Position numbers and translations under genes: made by a program. Source: Tsuneonella sp. CC-YZS046 (lineage in GTDB: Bacteria; Pseudomonadota; Alphaproteobacteria; Sphingomonadales; Sphingomonadaceae). Taken from it: 64,000 bases of DNA. The notes under the pieces were generated by a model. The model ran no database searches. It saw only the letters and a list, made by a program, of their open reading frames with translations, and was not told the DNA's origin. Shown piece after piece: positions 55,272 to 63,956 of the stretch (the stretch's first letter is position 1; every line of letters begins with the position of its first letter). The stretch spans positions 2,352,001 through 2,416,000 of the forward strand of contig NZ_CP141590.1 in NCBI RefSeq assembly GCF_035581365.1, read 5' to 3'.

Positions 55272-55991
55272 ATGGCAAGTGCAACCATTCGTCCGGAAGA
55301 GGCCGCCCATTTCGGCGCATTGGCAAGGGATTGGTGGGACCCGAAGGGTTCCTCCGCCATGCTCCACCGGCTGAATCCGGTGCGCCTGGCCTTCATCCGG
55401 GAGGCGATCGACCGGCACTGGCGCGCCGATCCCCAGGGCCTCAGGCCGCTGGCCGGCAAGCGCGCCCTGGACGTGGGCTGCGGCGCGGGCCTGCTGGCCG
55501 AACCGCTCGCCCGGCTGGGGGCGGAAGTGACAGGGGTCGATGCCGCGGCCGAGAATATCGCGGCGGCGCAGGCCCATGCCGCCGGTTCGGGCCTTGCCAT
55601 CGCCTATCGCCATGGCGAGCTGGGCGTGCTCGGCCTCGGCCAGTTCGATCTGGTGACGGCGATGGAAGTGATCGAGCATGTGGCGGACAAGCCGGCGTTC
55701 GTGGCGCAACTTGCGCAGCACCTCGCCCCCGGCGGACTGCTGATCCTCTCCACCCCCAATCGCACCGCCCGCTCTCGCCTGCTGCTGATCGGCGCGGCGG
55801 AAGCGCTGGGCGCGATTCCCAGGGGCACGCATCATTGGGACGATTTCATCACGCCCGAGGAACTGGGCGAGCTGCTCGACGCCGCCGGCCTGCGGATGGG
55901 CCAGCCCGGGGGAATCGCCTTCTCGCCCGCCAGGGGGCTTCACCTGTCCGCCGATCTCTCGCTGAACTATATCGTCACCGCGCAGCGCTGA
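55272..55991 (+). CDS. ubiG: Ubiquinone biosynthesis O-methyltransferase UbiG
   Basis: SAM-dependent methyltransferase performing both O-methylations of ubiquinone synthesis. 239 residues: N-terminal HFGALARDWWDPKGSSAMLH and LNPVRLAFI, SAM motif LDVGCGAGLLAEPLARLG, VTGVDAAAENIAAAQAHA, and AMEVIEHVADKPAFVAQLA, then GTHHWDDFITPEEL, all specific for UbiG. The ATG is preceded by only a weak ribosome site. Confidence 0.95.
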   Translation: MASATIRPEEAAHFGALARDWWDPKGSSAMLHRLNPVRLAFIREAIDRHWRADPQGLRPLAGKRALDVGCGAGLLAEPLARLGAEVTGVDAAAENIAAAQAHAAGSGLAIAYRHGELGVLGLGQFDLVTAMEVIEHVADKPAFVAQLAQHLAPGGLLILSTPNRTARSRLLLIGAAEALGAIPRGTHHWDDFITPEELGELLDAAGLRMGQPGGIAFSPARGLHLSADLSLNYIVTAQR

Positions 55992-56121
55992 GAGCGCGCT
56001 GGAATGCGTATTGCCCCGGCCGAAAGGCAATATTAGGCTGCGCCATTCGACCGCGGCTCCGGCACGGACAAGCGCCGGACAAAAAAGACACGCCGCGGGG
56101 AAGGAGCTTGGGAGAAAGCCC

Positions 56122-58398
56122 GTGGGCAGTGCGCCATTATCCGCCGATACGGAAGTCCATTATCGCATCTGTCCGTTCTGCGAGCAGAACTGCGCCACCG
56201 AAGTGACGATAGACCGCGCGAGCGAAAGCGTGGTGACGATCCGGGGGGACAAGGCCGACCCGCTGAGCAAGGGCTATATCTGCCCCAAGGCATACGCCCT
56301 GAAGGACCTTCATCACGATCCCGAAATGCTGACCGGGCCATTGATGAAACGCAATGGCCGCTTCGAGGAAGTTTCCTGGGCCGAGGCGCTGGATTTCACC
56401 GCCGCGCGGCTTGCCGAACTGCAGCGGAAATACGGGCCGAACAGCATCGCATCCTATTTCGGGACCGGGCTTACCCATGTGCCGGGCCTCGCGCTCTATG
56501 CGCCGCTGCTGCTGACCACGCTGGGTTCGAACCAGGTCTATTCCGCATCGAGCGTGGACAGCCACGCCCATTTCATGACCACCGCCACCATGTTCGGCGG
56601 GCTGGCCTCCATGCCGATCCCTGACATCGACAACAGCGATTATTTCGTGCTGATCGGCGCGAATCCGCTGCAATCCAACGGCAGCTTCCTGACCGCGCCC
56701 GGCGTGCCCCGCCGCCTGCGAGACATCCAGGCACGCCAGGGCAAGGTCGTGGCGATCGACCCCCGCCGCAGCGAGACCGCCCAAATGGCGGATTGGCACC
56801 TGTCGATCCGCCCCGGCTCCGATGCCGTCCTGCTGCTCGCGGTGGCCCATGTCCTGTTCGGGGAAGGGCTCGTCGATCTGCGCCACATCGCGGACCATGC
56901 GAAGAATCTGGACGAACTGCGCGCGATCGCCATGCGCTTCACCCCGGAGACGGCAAGCGCCGCCTGCGATATTCCGGCGGAGGACATCCGTCGCCTGGCC
57001 CGGGAGCTTGCCGCCGCGCCCCGCGCCTGCATCTATGGCCGGATCGGTTCCTCGATGCAGCAATTCGGCTCCATCACCAACTGGTTGATCGTTGCCGTGA
57101 ACGCGCTCACCGGCAATCTGGACCGGCCGGGCGGATCGATGTTCCCGCGCGGCGTGTTCGAGGCGATCCTGTTCTCGGAGCGCTATCGCGACGGCTCCAT
57201 CCCCTATGGCCGCTGGCATACCCGCGTCAGCGGCCTGCCGGAGCTTGGCACGCAATTGCCCTGCGCGGCGATGATGGAGGAAATGGACACGCCGGGCGAA
57301 GGGCAGGTCCAGGGCCTGATCACGCTATGCGGCAATCCGGCCCTTTCCACTCCCAATGGCGGCGGACGCCTGACCCGGGCGCTGGAGCAGCTCGATTTCA
57401 TCCTGTCTTTCGACATCTTCATCAATGAAACCACCCGCCATGCGGATGTGATCCTGCCATCGCCCAAATGCCTGGCGCATTCGGATTTCATGGTGGTCTA
57501 TCCCTTCTTCACCGTGCGCGATTACATCCGCTGGAGCGCGCCCGTGTTCGAGGCACCGCCGGGGGCGCTGCACGATTGCGACATCATGTGCGAACTGGTT
57601 GCCCGGCTGAAGGGAATCACTGCGAAGGAAGCGGACGAGCTGGCGCTGCGGATGCTCCACGGCCAGCTTCGCGAGCAGGGCAATCCGGTCGCCGGCCACA
57701 TCTCCTTCGAGGATGCGCTCGAAGCCCTGACCGAGCAAGGCGGGCAGGACCGGATGTTCGAGCTGCTGGTGCGGTCAGGCACCTATGGCGACCATTTCGG
57801 CGAAAGGCCCGACGGGCTGACGCTGGAGAAGCTGAAGGCCATGCCGCATGGCGTCGATTTCGGCCCAATGCAGCCCCGCATCGCGGAAGTGATTCACTTC
57901 CCGGACGGAAAGATAGATTTCGCGCCCGAAGCGATCACCCGCGACCTGCCCCGCCTGGAACAATGGCTGGCGGAAGGCAGGCCGCGGGGCCTGCATCTGC
58001 TGGGCCGCCGCCATATGCGCTCCTTCAACACCTGGATGCATAATTTCCCTTCCCTGTCGAAAGGGCCGAATCCCTGCACGCTGCTGATGAATCCGCGCGA
58101 CGCGGAACTGCGCCAGATCGTGGACGGGCAATATGTGCGAATCCGTTCGAGGACGGGGGCAATCGACGCGCCTGTCGAGCTGAGCGACGAAATACGCGAG
58201 GGCGTCGTCAGCCTACCGCATGGCTGGGGGCATGACGACCACGAAGTGCCGGGCCAGGAGCGGGCGAAGGCGCGGGCCGGCGTCAATTACAACCTGCTGG
58301 CGGACGAGAGCCTGCTTGACGTGCCGTCCTGCAACACCAACCTCAACCACATTCCGGTCGAGGTGACGCCTCTCCAGCGGGAAACGGCTCAGCCGTAA
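56122..58398 (+). CDS. Molybdopterin-dependent oxidoreductase (iron-sulfur, BisC/formate-dehydrogenase type)
   Basis: 758-residue molybdoenzyme. Cys17, Cys20, Cys24 and Cys54 (CPFCEQNC and GYICPKA) form the N-terminal iron-sulfur site. Molybdopterin-binding blocks follow: VLIGANPLQSNGSFLTAPGV, AIDPRRSETAQMADWHLSIR, GNPALSTPNGGGRL, and the C-terminal MNPRDAELRQIVDGQYVRIR. The position of the usual Mo ligand Cys/SeCys reads SASSVDSHAHF, with Asp or Ser rather than Cys. No signal peptide or partner subunit gene is adjacent, so reaction and electron acceptor are open. GTG 56122 follows GGGAG. Confidence 0.88.
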   Translation: MGSAPLSADTEVHYRICPFCEQNCATEVTIDRASESVVTIRGDKADPLSKGYICPKAYALKDLHHDPEMLTGPLMKRNGRFEEVSWAEALDFTAARLAELQRKYGPNSIASYFGTGLTHVPGLALYAPLLLTTLGSNQVYSASSVDSHAHFMTTATMFGGLASMPIPDIDNSDYFVLIGANPLQSNGSFLTAPGVPRRLRDIQARQGKVVAIDPRRSETAQMADWHLSIRPGSDAVLLLAVAHVLFGEGLVDLRHIADHAKNLDELRAIAMRFTPETASAACDIPAEDIRRLARELAAAPRACIYGRIGSSMQQFGSITNWLIVAVNALTGNLDRPGGSMFPRGVFEAILFSERYRDGSIPYGRWHTRVSGLPELGTQLPCAAMMEEMDTPGEGQVQGLITLCGNPALSTPNGGGRLTRALEQLDFILSFDIFINETTRHADVILPSPKCLAHSDFMVVYPFFTVRDYIRWSAPVFEAPPGALHDCDIMCELVARLKGITAKEADELALRMLHGQLREQGNPVAGHISFEDALEALTEQGGQDRMFELLVRSGTYGDHFGERPDGLTLEKLKAMPHGVDFGPMQPRIAEVIHFPDGKIDFAPEAITRDLPRLEQWLAEGRPRGLHLLGRRHMRSFNTWMHNFPSLSKGPNPCTLLMNPRDAELRQIVDGQYVRIRSRTGAIDAPVELSDEIREGVVSLPHGWGHDDHEVPGQERAKARAGVNYNLLADESLLDVPSCNTNLNHIPVEVTPLQRETAQP

Positions 58399-58766
58399 TC
58401 GACCCATTCCAGCAGCAGGCCGTCATCGTCGAACAGATAGAAGGTGGCGGTCTTGTGCCGCACTTCCTGCCCGGCCTCCGACCATCCCTCCCAATTTCCG
58501 GCGGCCTTCCCGGAATACCAGCCTTCGCGAATCACGAGATTGCCCGACACGGTGACGCGCTCAGGCGTTTCCAGCCGCCTTTCCGGCATGATGTTGCTGG
58601 CGAAGTGAATCAGCAGGTCGACGAACTCGTCGCGGTTGTCGATCGCGAAGCCCCGGTTGAAATGGCGAAACTTGTGGTTCGGCGCCATCAGGCTGCGCAG
58701 CCTGTCGAAATCCATTTCGTTGAAGGCTTCCACCACCCGGTCGGCCGCCGCCGCGAAATCCACCAT
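58389..58766 (-). CDS. SnoaL-like NTF2-fold protein
   Basis: 125-residue NTF2-fold protein: ADRVVEAFNEMDFDRLRSLM, FRHFNRGFAIDNRDEFVDLL, WEGWSEAGQEVRHKTATFYL and a final LLLEWVDYG. Its function is unknown; related proteins are small lyases or hydrolases. The end overlaps the end of the molybdoenzyme gene by ten bases. AGGGAGAG precedes the ATG. Confidence 0.78.
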   Translation of the reverse strand: MVDFAAAADRVVEAFNEMDFDRLRSLMAPNHKFRHFNRGFAIDNRDEFVDLLIHFASNIMPERRLETPERVTVSGNLVIREGWYSGKAAGNWEGWSEAGQEVRHKTATFYLFDDDGLLLEWVDYG

Positions 58767-58995
58767 CGCACTCTCCCTTCGTCATTCTCCGGCATGAGAT
58801 TGCCCGGCCCGCGATATCCCTGCAAGAGCGGGAAGGCCGCTCGCGGGATGACCATCCCGGCGGGCGCATGATCGTGGCCCGCGCCATGCCGCCGGCTCCG
58901 CCTTGCGGTTGTCGGTTTCCCGATCCGCCGATAAGGGGGAGATCACGGCAAGCCGGACGGTTCGCCGCGTGGATGGCGGGAATTGCAGGTATCTG

Positions 58996-59796
58996 GTGAG
59001 CGGGACAACCAACCGAGTCGATCTCGAACTGAGCGGGAAAGAGTATGACCGGCTTTCGGACGAAGCCGGCGCGCCGCGCTATCTGTTCCTCTGCACCACG
59101 CCGCGCACCGGCTCGCACCGCCTGTCGCGGGCCATGTATGAGCTGGGCCTGGCCTTTCCGGGCGAATATCTCCACCCCTGGGCCTTCGAACGGCTGGCGA
59201 AGCGTTGGTGCCCGGATGTCGACCCCACCACCCCCGAGGGTTTCGGAGCCTATTGGAGCCATGTCTGCCGCTGGCGCGGAAGGGACGGCATCGTGGCCTG
59301 CGCCGCCTTCGGATACCAGATCGCGCAGGTCAGGCAGATCGTCGGCACGGGCGAGGGCCATCTGTTCATCCATCTCCACCGGCGGACGCGCAGCGATCAG
59401 GTGGCCAGCCTGATGACGCTCTACCAGACCAAGATGCCCTATGAAGGCCACGCCCAAATTTCCGGCATTCCGGACATATCCGAGATTTCGCCGCGCTCGA
59501 TCCGCATCGTCAACCAGTTCCTCGACCTGCAGGAAAGGCGCTGGCAGGCCTTCCTGCGCGACAAGCCGCATCTCGCCGTGGCCAGCGAAGATTTCTTCGC
59601 CGATCCAGCGGGTGTCCTGGAACGCATAGCCATCCACTGCGGGCGCGATCCGGCGGCATTGCCGATCGCCGAAGCGGCCGGGATGGCGGCGGCGACCCGG
59701 GCCTATACGGTCAACCGGGAAACGAAGAACAGGCTGATGGCGCAATTTCCCGAGGCATTCGCGGAACTCGACAAGGCGCGCGGCCGTGGAGTTTAA
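58996..59796 (+). CDS. Stf0-like sulfotransferase
   Basis: 266-residue enzyme probably transferring sulfate from PAPS. The N-terminal 5'-phosphosulfate loop CTTPRTGSHRLSRAMYELGL is close to the TPRSGS loop of Stf0 (trehalose sulfotransferase), followed by GEYLHPWAFERL; later HLHRRTRSDQVASLMTLYQT and SEDFFADPAGVLERIA match the second half. Start GTG 58996 is a guess; earlier GTG and TTG codons are in frame. Overlaps the next gene by 11 bases. The acceptor is unknown. Confidence 0.82.
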   Translation: MSGTTNRVDLELSGKEYDRLSDEAGAPRYLFLCTTPRTGSHRLSRAMYELGLAFPGEYLHPWAFERLAKRWCPDVDPTTPEGFGAYWSHVCRWRGRDGIVACAAFGYQIAQVRQIVGTGEGHLFIHLHRRTRSDQVASLMTLYQTKMPYEGHAQISGIPDISEISPRSIRIVNQFLDLQERRWQAFLRDKPHLAVASEDFFADPAGVLERIAIHCGRDPAALPIAEAAGMAAATRAYTVNRETKNRLMAQFPEAFAELDKARGRGV

Positions 59797-60724
59797 TCAT
59801 ATCCTGCAGCATTCCCTCGAAGGATTGCAGCGGATCGAGCGGTTGGCCGGCAGGGACGATCTCCCGGTCCGCAAGGCTCTGTTCGCCGCGGAGGAACTGG
59901 TCGCCCACGGGCACCCCGGCGCGAGCAGGCCGATCTCGATCCTGCAAGCGGAAACCCGGCATCGCAATGTGATCGCCTATGCGGAGCTGATCGGAAAGAC
60001 CTTCTCCGAGATCAGGAAATTCTACAGGATCGAAAACGCGAGCAGGAAGCACATCGAAATCTGCTACCGCAAGAATTCCTTCCTGCATGCGAGAAATTCG
60101 GCGGAAAGCGATGCGCTTCTCGTGATTTTCACCAATATGTTCAATAATTTCTATGTCTCGAATGCAGCGCTGATCGCGATGCTGTCCAGGCTGCCATGCG
60201 ACATCCTGCTGCTCAAGGACGCGAGCTTCCTGAACTACCATGGCGGCATATCCGGCTTCGCGGCGGATATGCCCGGAATCGCGGAATCGATCCGGCGCTT
60301 CGCGGACAAGCGCGGTAAGCGGCGCATATATGTCAGCGGATATTCGAGCGGGGGCTACGCCGCGCTGCTCACCTCGCTGCTCATGCCTTGCGACGGCTAT
60401 CTCGGCTTCTCCCACCAGACCGATCTGGGCAAGGATTCGCCGCTGCCCGCCCCGCGCCTGTTCAGCGATGAAGTGCGCGCGCGGGTGAACCCCGAATGGC
60501 TGCTCGATTGCAGGCCATTGCTGGAACAGGCCGACCCCGCCGTCCCCCGCACCTTGGTCTACGGCGGACGCAACGACCGCGACGTGGCCCATGCGACGCA
60601 TCTCGATGGGCTGGCGTCCATCGGCCTGGTCCATCTGCCCGGGGCCGCTCACAATACGATCCAGCCCCTCATCGCCGAAGGGAAGCTGATCGAAATGTTC
60701 AGGGCGCTGGTTGCGCCCGGATAA
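59786..60724 (+). CDS. Alpha/beta hydrolase-like protein
   Basis: 312-residue protein starting at GTG 59786. The C-terminal half is an alpha/beta hydrolase: nucleophile elbow GYSSGG (Ser187), acid in YGGRNDRDV and His in LPGAAHNT. The N-terminal 100 residues are helical and match no known domain. Being translationally coupled to a sulfotransferase, it may act on the same acceptor (ester removal or transfer). No signal peptide. The end overlaps the acyl carrier gene on the other strand by 26 bases. Confidence 0.72.
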   Translation: MEFNHILQHSLEGLQRIERLAGRDDLPVRKALFAAEELVAHGHPGASRPISILQAETRHRNVIAYAELIGKTFSEIRKFYRIENASRKHIEICYRKNSFLHARNSAESDALLVIFTNMFNNFYVSNAALIAMLSRLPCDILLLKDASFLNYHGGISGFAADMPGIAESIRRFADKRGKRRIYVSGYSSGGYAALLTSLLMPCDGYLGFSHQTDLGKDSPLPAPRLFSDEVRARVNPEWLLDCRPLLEQADPAVPRTLVYGGRNDRDVAHATHLDGLASIGLVHLPGAAHNTIQPLIAEGKLIEMFRALVAPG

Positions 60725-60947
60725 GCTCGGCCAGCTGCGCCATGGTGGTTCCGGACGTGACCGGCTCCACCGGCACCTCGACCCCGGTGCGTTCCTCTAC
60801 CAGCATCAGCAATTCCACGGTGGCGAGGCTGTCCAGCTCCAGTCGCTCCACGGTGAGATCGCCGAAGGGCGCATCGCCCAGTTCGTGCCCCATCTCGATC
60901 AGCAGCTCATGGATAAGCGCAAGTTCGGTATCGTCGGCTGGGTTCAT
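60699..60947 (-). CDS. Stand-alone acyl carrier protein
   Basis: 82-residue acidic protein with the 4'-phosphopantetheine attachment site LELDSLATVELLMLVEERTG (Ser40) and the helix pattern of the PP-binding family. It differs from fatty-acid AcpP (usually DSLDTVELVM), so it probably serves a dedicated acylation or adenylation system. It lies 46 bases after a beta-propeller gene in a minus-strand unit; no ligase or synthase is next to it. Confidence 0.85.
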   Translation of the reverse strand: MNPADDTELALIHELLIEMGHELGDAPFGDLTVERLELDSLATVELLMLVEERTGVEVPVEPVTSGTTMAQLAELIRAQPAP

Positions 60948-60993
60948 CTGCTGGTCTGTGCCCTGTCTCCGGCCCAATCGCCGGAACGCCCTC

Positions 60994-62049
60994 TTAGCCG
61001 GAGAAAGCGCCCAAGCCCAGCCGCTCCAGCACATCGCGCAGCGGAAGTTTGAGCAGGATCGCCTCCTCGTCCCAGACCCCGTAGGAAAAGACCACGCTTT
61101 CCCCGACAAGCGCGATCCCGCAGCAGAATTCCACGCGCTCCCCCTCGAAGGTGAATTCCGGGCTGACCGCCAGCACGTCGCAATTCGCGGAATATATGAC
61201 CAGGCTATGGGTATAGGCGACCAGCGCCTCGCCCTCCGCCGGGTCATTCAGAACGCCGGGATATTTGCGATGGATGACGGAAATGAACCTGTCGCCGAAG
61301 GGCACGACGCAGGAACCGCCGCTCTGGCCTGCCAGTTCCGGCCTTGCTTGCGGGAAAATCTGGTCCGTTATCGTCCTCTGTTCGATCTTCAGGATATTAT
61401 AGGGGTCCTGCGCATAGATCAGGTGCAGCTCGTTGTTCCTGATCCAGGGCATCCAGTTCTTTTCATAGTCCTGCCAGCCCGGCAGCAGCAGCACCGGGTG
61501 CAGGGTTCCGCCCTTCAATTCGCACAGCAGGATTCGATTGATCTTCCGGAAGCCGCCCAATTCGGGCTCCGGCTTGTGAGTGATGGCCGCCCCGGCGCAG
61601 AACGGCTTCCCGTTCCATGAGAACAGGCGCAGGTCCTGGATTCCGTTGTATGCATAGGAATTCGCGCGGATATGCCGGTCTTCGATGAAGCCCGCGCGCT
61701 CGATCTCGAGATCTTCCGACAAGACCGCAAGGTAATTCTGGCTATCGGAAAAGGGGACGGAAAATCCGCCATACCAGGCTCGATAACCGCCCTTGCGAAG
61801 CTTGAAGTTGATCCCCTTGTAGACCGCCAGGAGCTTGCCCTGCCAGGAGATCACCGAGGGATTGCAAGCGCTGTGCAGGGTGAGTTGAGGCAGCGCGACC
61901 CGGCTGCGCGAAGCCGGATCGGCAATATCCTTCAGACGGATCGTCACATTGGGCACACTTTCGATTGCAGGGACACCCTCTCCGCTCTGCCGATCAGGAT
62001 TGAGGTTCTGTCCCGCGCGCGAGGCGGCGCGAACGTCAGGCCCGCTCAT
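60994..62049 (-). CDS. Five-bladed beta-propeller protein (glycosidase-like)
   Basis: 351 residues without signal peptide. Repeated motifs fit a five-bladed propeller as in GH43/GH130 and invertase-like enzymes: SACNPSVISWQGKLLAVYKG, NSYAYNGIQDLRLFSWNGKP, NWMPWIRNNELHLIYAQDPY, GQSGGSCVVPFGDRFISVIH and VEFCCGIALVGESVVFSYGV. Conserved acids (EDR, DLR, GGSC followed by H) resemble GH130, but the catalytic residue is uncertain. Start ATG 62049 overlaps the upstream gene by ATGA. Confidence 0.72.
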   Translation of the reverse strand: MSGPDVRAASRAGQNLNPDRQSGEGVPAIESVPNVTIRLKDIADPASRSRVALPQLTLHSACNPSVISWQGKLLAVYKGINFKLRKGGYRAWYGGFSVPFSDSQNYLAVLSEDLEIERAGFIEDRHIRANSYAYNGIQDLRLFSWNGKPFCAGAAITHKPEPELGGFRKINRILLCELKGGTLHPVLLLPGWQDYEKNWMPWIRNNELHLIYAQDPYNILKIEQRTITDQIFPQARPELAGQSGGSCVVPFGDRFISVIHRKYPGVLNDPAEGEALVAYTHSLVIYSANCDVLAVSPEFTFEGERVEFCCGIALVGESVVFSYGVWDEEAILLKLPLRDVLERLGLGAFSG

Positions 62050-62462
62050 CCCAGATCGTTCGCCTGCATGGCGATCAGACGCGAATCCTCCAGCGCGGCG
62101 GTGCGATGGATCATGTGCCGCTGATATTCCGGATCGTCGAACAATGTCAGCAAGGCATCCGGCGTGGGATATTCCATGATAAGGATCTCGTCCCACCGCT
62201 CGTCCGCCGGGCATACGAGATGGGCCATGGCCGCCCCGCTCCAGATCGCACGCGCCCCGAGGCGAGTCGCGATGGGCATCACCCCAACCGCATAACGCTC
62301 GAAATAGGCTTCCCTCCCGCTGCACGGCGGGAACCCGCCGCCCTCCTCATAGTCCGCCACATCCCGGAACCGCAGCAGGTTGAGATTGGTGATCGGCTTG
62401 TCCGGCGGAAGCGAGGCGACCATTTCGCGCAATACTTCCCGAGTGATGGTCACGGTCTTCAT
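62046..62462 (-). CDS. DUF1330-family protein
   Basis: 138-residue ferredoxin-like-fold protein: ITNLNLLRFRDVADYEEGGG, AYFERYAVGVMPIATRLGAR, WDEILIMEYPTPDALLTLFD, PEYQRHMIHRTAALEDSRLI. This pattern is typical of DUF1330/EthD-like dimeric alpha-beta barrels, which include small monooxygenases and unknown enzymes. Between an epoxide hydrolase-like gene and the propeller gene in one unit. Confidence 0.83.
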   Translation of the reverse strand: MKTVTITREVLREMVASLPPDKPITNLNLLRFRDVADYEEGGGFPPCSGREAYFERYAVGVMPIATRLGARAIWSGAAMAHLVCPADERWDEILIMEYPTPDALLTLFDDPEYQRHMIHRTAALEDSRLIAMQANDLG

Positions 62463-62491
62463 CGGCCTGTCCCTTCCGCCCGCGGATTCGC

Positions 62492-63469
62492 TCAGATCTC
62501 GACCGTGGCGAGAAATTCCAGCAAGGCGGCGGTCGTCTCGGCCGGGCGCTCCTGCTGAATCCAGTGGCCCGCACCGGGAATGATGCGTTCCATCCGCAGG
62601 TCGAGGCACATTTCCCGCTGCGCTTCCACGCATCCGGGGAACATGGCGAGGACGATTTCCCGGTCGCCCAGTACCAGCCCGGCGGGCTGCTTTATCCGCT
62701 GGTCGCCATAGGCGCGCGCCTGCTGCTCGTTCCGGTCCCAGTTGCGATACCAGTTCAGCGGGCCATGGAAGCTGCCCCTGGCGAAGGCATCGGCATAGGC
62801 ATCCAGATCCTCGTCGGTCATGAAGCTGAGCGGCCCGGACGGCGGCTGCGCAAGGCCCTTGAGCACGGGATCGTCGATCGGCCGCTCGCTCGTCCAGTCG
62901 AACAGCGGCGCATCGCCGGAGAGGGAGAAATAGATGCGCTTCAGCGAATCGCGCGGGTCGCGATCCAGCTCGATTTCGGCGGGGCCGACCGGCTCGAAGT
63001 AGCGCATGTAGTAGAAGCGGTTGGGATAGGCGCTGTCGAACCACTCATGCGCGCTGATCTCGGCGGCGGGGCGATGCGGCACACTGAAGGAAAATACCGC
63101 CGCCACCTGATCCGGGAAGCGCAGCGCGCAGCGCCAGGCAACGGGAGAACCCCAGTCGTGCCCGACCGAGATCCAGCGCTCCGCCCCCAGGGCGCGGGCG
63201 AGCGCGCCCATGTCGTCGGCATGGGCATCGGTCGAATAGAGCGCGGGATCGTAAGGCTTGGCGCTGCGCCCGTAGCCGCGCATGTCGGGCGCCGCGACCC
63301 GGTATCCGGCGGCGACCAGCGGAGCGATCTGATGGCGGTAGGAAAAGCCAAGCTCCGGCCAGCCGTGCATCAGGATGACCAGCGGCCCCTCGCCGTCGAC
63401 AGCCGCGGAAATCGGGCCGTTGGGGGTCTGGAAAGTCTGTATCCTGCTGCTGAATTCCTGCCATCGCAT
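62492..63469 (-). CDS. Epoxide hydrolase-like alpha/beta hydrolase
   Basis: 325-residue cytoplasmic enzyme. HGWPELGFSYRHQIAPL gives the oxyanion motif, PDMRGYGRSAKP follows, the nucleophile is Asp105 in VGHDWGSPVAW, and the final His is in GAGHWIQQERPAE; a helical cap lies between. The Asp nucleophile and HGWP fit epoxide hydrolase (haloalkane or fluoroacetate dehalogenases are alternatives). First gene of the minus-strand unit ending with the acyl carrier protein. Confidence 0.9.
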   Translation of the reverse strand: MRWQEFSSRIQTFQTPNGPISAAVDGEGPLVILMHGWPELGFSYRHQIAPLVAAGYRVAAPDMRGYGRSAKPYDPALYSTDAHADDMGALARALGAERWISVGHDWGSPVAWRCALRFPDQVAAVFSFSVPHRPAAEISAHEWFDSAYPNRFYYMRYFEPVGPAEIELDRDPRDSLKRIYFSLSGDAPLFDWTSERPIDDPVLKGLAQPPSGPLSFMTDEDLDAYADAFARGSFHGPLNWYRNWDRNEQQARAYGDQRIKQPAGLVLGDREIVLAMFPGCVEAQREMCLDLRMERIIPGAGHWIQQERPAETTAALLEFLATVEI

Positions 63470-63574
63470 ATATGCATCTCCTCTGCCGGGGGCGGACCCT
63501 ATCGGGGAAAAACGGGTTTAGCGAGCGGTTTGCGCCGCCGTTCGTCATGCCAGCCCAAGAACAACACTCCTCTC

Positions 63575-63643
63575 CGTCATTCCCGCGAACGCGGGAACCC
63601 AGGGGCCAGATTGAACTGGATCCCCGTTTACACGGGGATGACG
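63575..63643. repeat. REPIN-like element, unit A
   Basis: Bounded by CGTCAT and ATGACG as inverted ends. Inside are two perfect hairpins: TTCCCGC-GAAC-GCGGGAA (63580-63597) and ATCCCCGT-TTAC-ACGGGGAT (63620-63639). The same plan is found in unit B, and decayed at 38343. This is the structure of palindromic REP/REPIN elements that are moved by RAYT transposases in many bacteria. Confidence 0.75.
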
Positions 63644-63670
63644 AATGATGAGATGATGGATGCCCCCCCA

Positions 63671-63791
63671 GCCGGTTGACGCAGAACGCCGAAAATGTGC
63701 ATTTGCATTTCGGCCCGCACTCGCACCATGGCTCGCGATGAACAGCCGTTCCGGGGCGAAGGGCCGGGCGCAACCGTGTGACCTTTCGCGG
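63671..63791. repeat. Dispersed repeat block, copy 2 (inverted relative to 38428-38550)
   Basis: Reverse complement of the block near 38.4 kb at both ends: GTGTGACCTTTCGCGG at the right edge and GCCGGTTGACGCAGAACGCC at the left edge, with a diverged middle. It lies between units A and B. Noncoding; the ORFs through it are phantoms. Confidence 0.65.
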
Positions 63792-63885
63792 AAGGCATCC
63801 GTCCATCTCCACTATGCCAGTCAGCCGAGAAGCCGGGATGACGCAGAAGGCGAAAACAGCACTCCTCGTCATTCCCGCCCCTCTC

Positions 63886-63956
63886 CGTCATTCCCGCGAA
63901 GGCGGGAATCCAAGGCAATGTCGCAAATAGACTCCCCCGTTTGCACGGGGATGACG
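63886..63956. repeat. REPIN-like element, unit B
   Basis: Same plan as unit A: CGTCAT start, stem TTCCCGC/GCGGGAA, CCCCGT-TTGC-ACGGGG stem, ATGACG end. A truncated start (CGTCATTCCCGC) also lies at 63867. No gene is seen from 63470 to 64000; the whole stretch is repeat-rich. Confidence 0.75.

Noticed and set aside
58927-58934. GCCGATAA, like a sigma-28 minus-10 box, before the sulfotransferase
   Set aside because: No TAAA-type minus-35 element at the required distance, and the gene is not flagellar.
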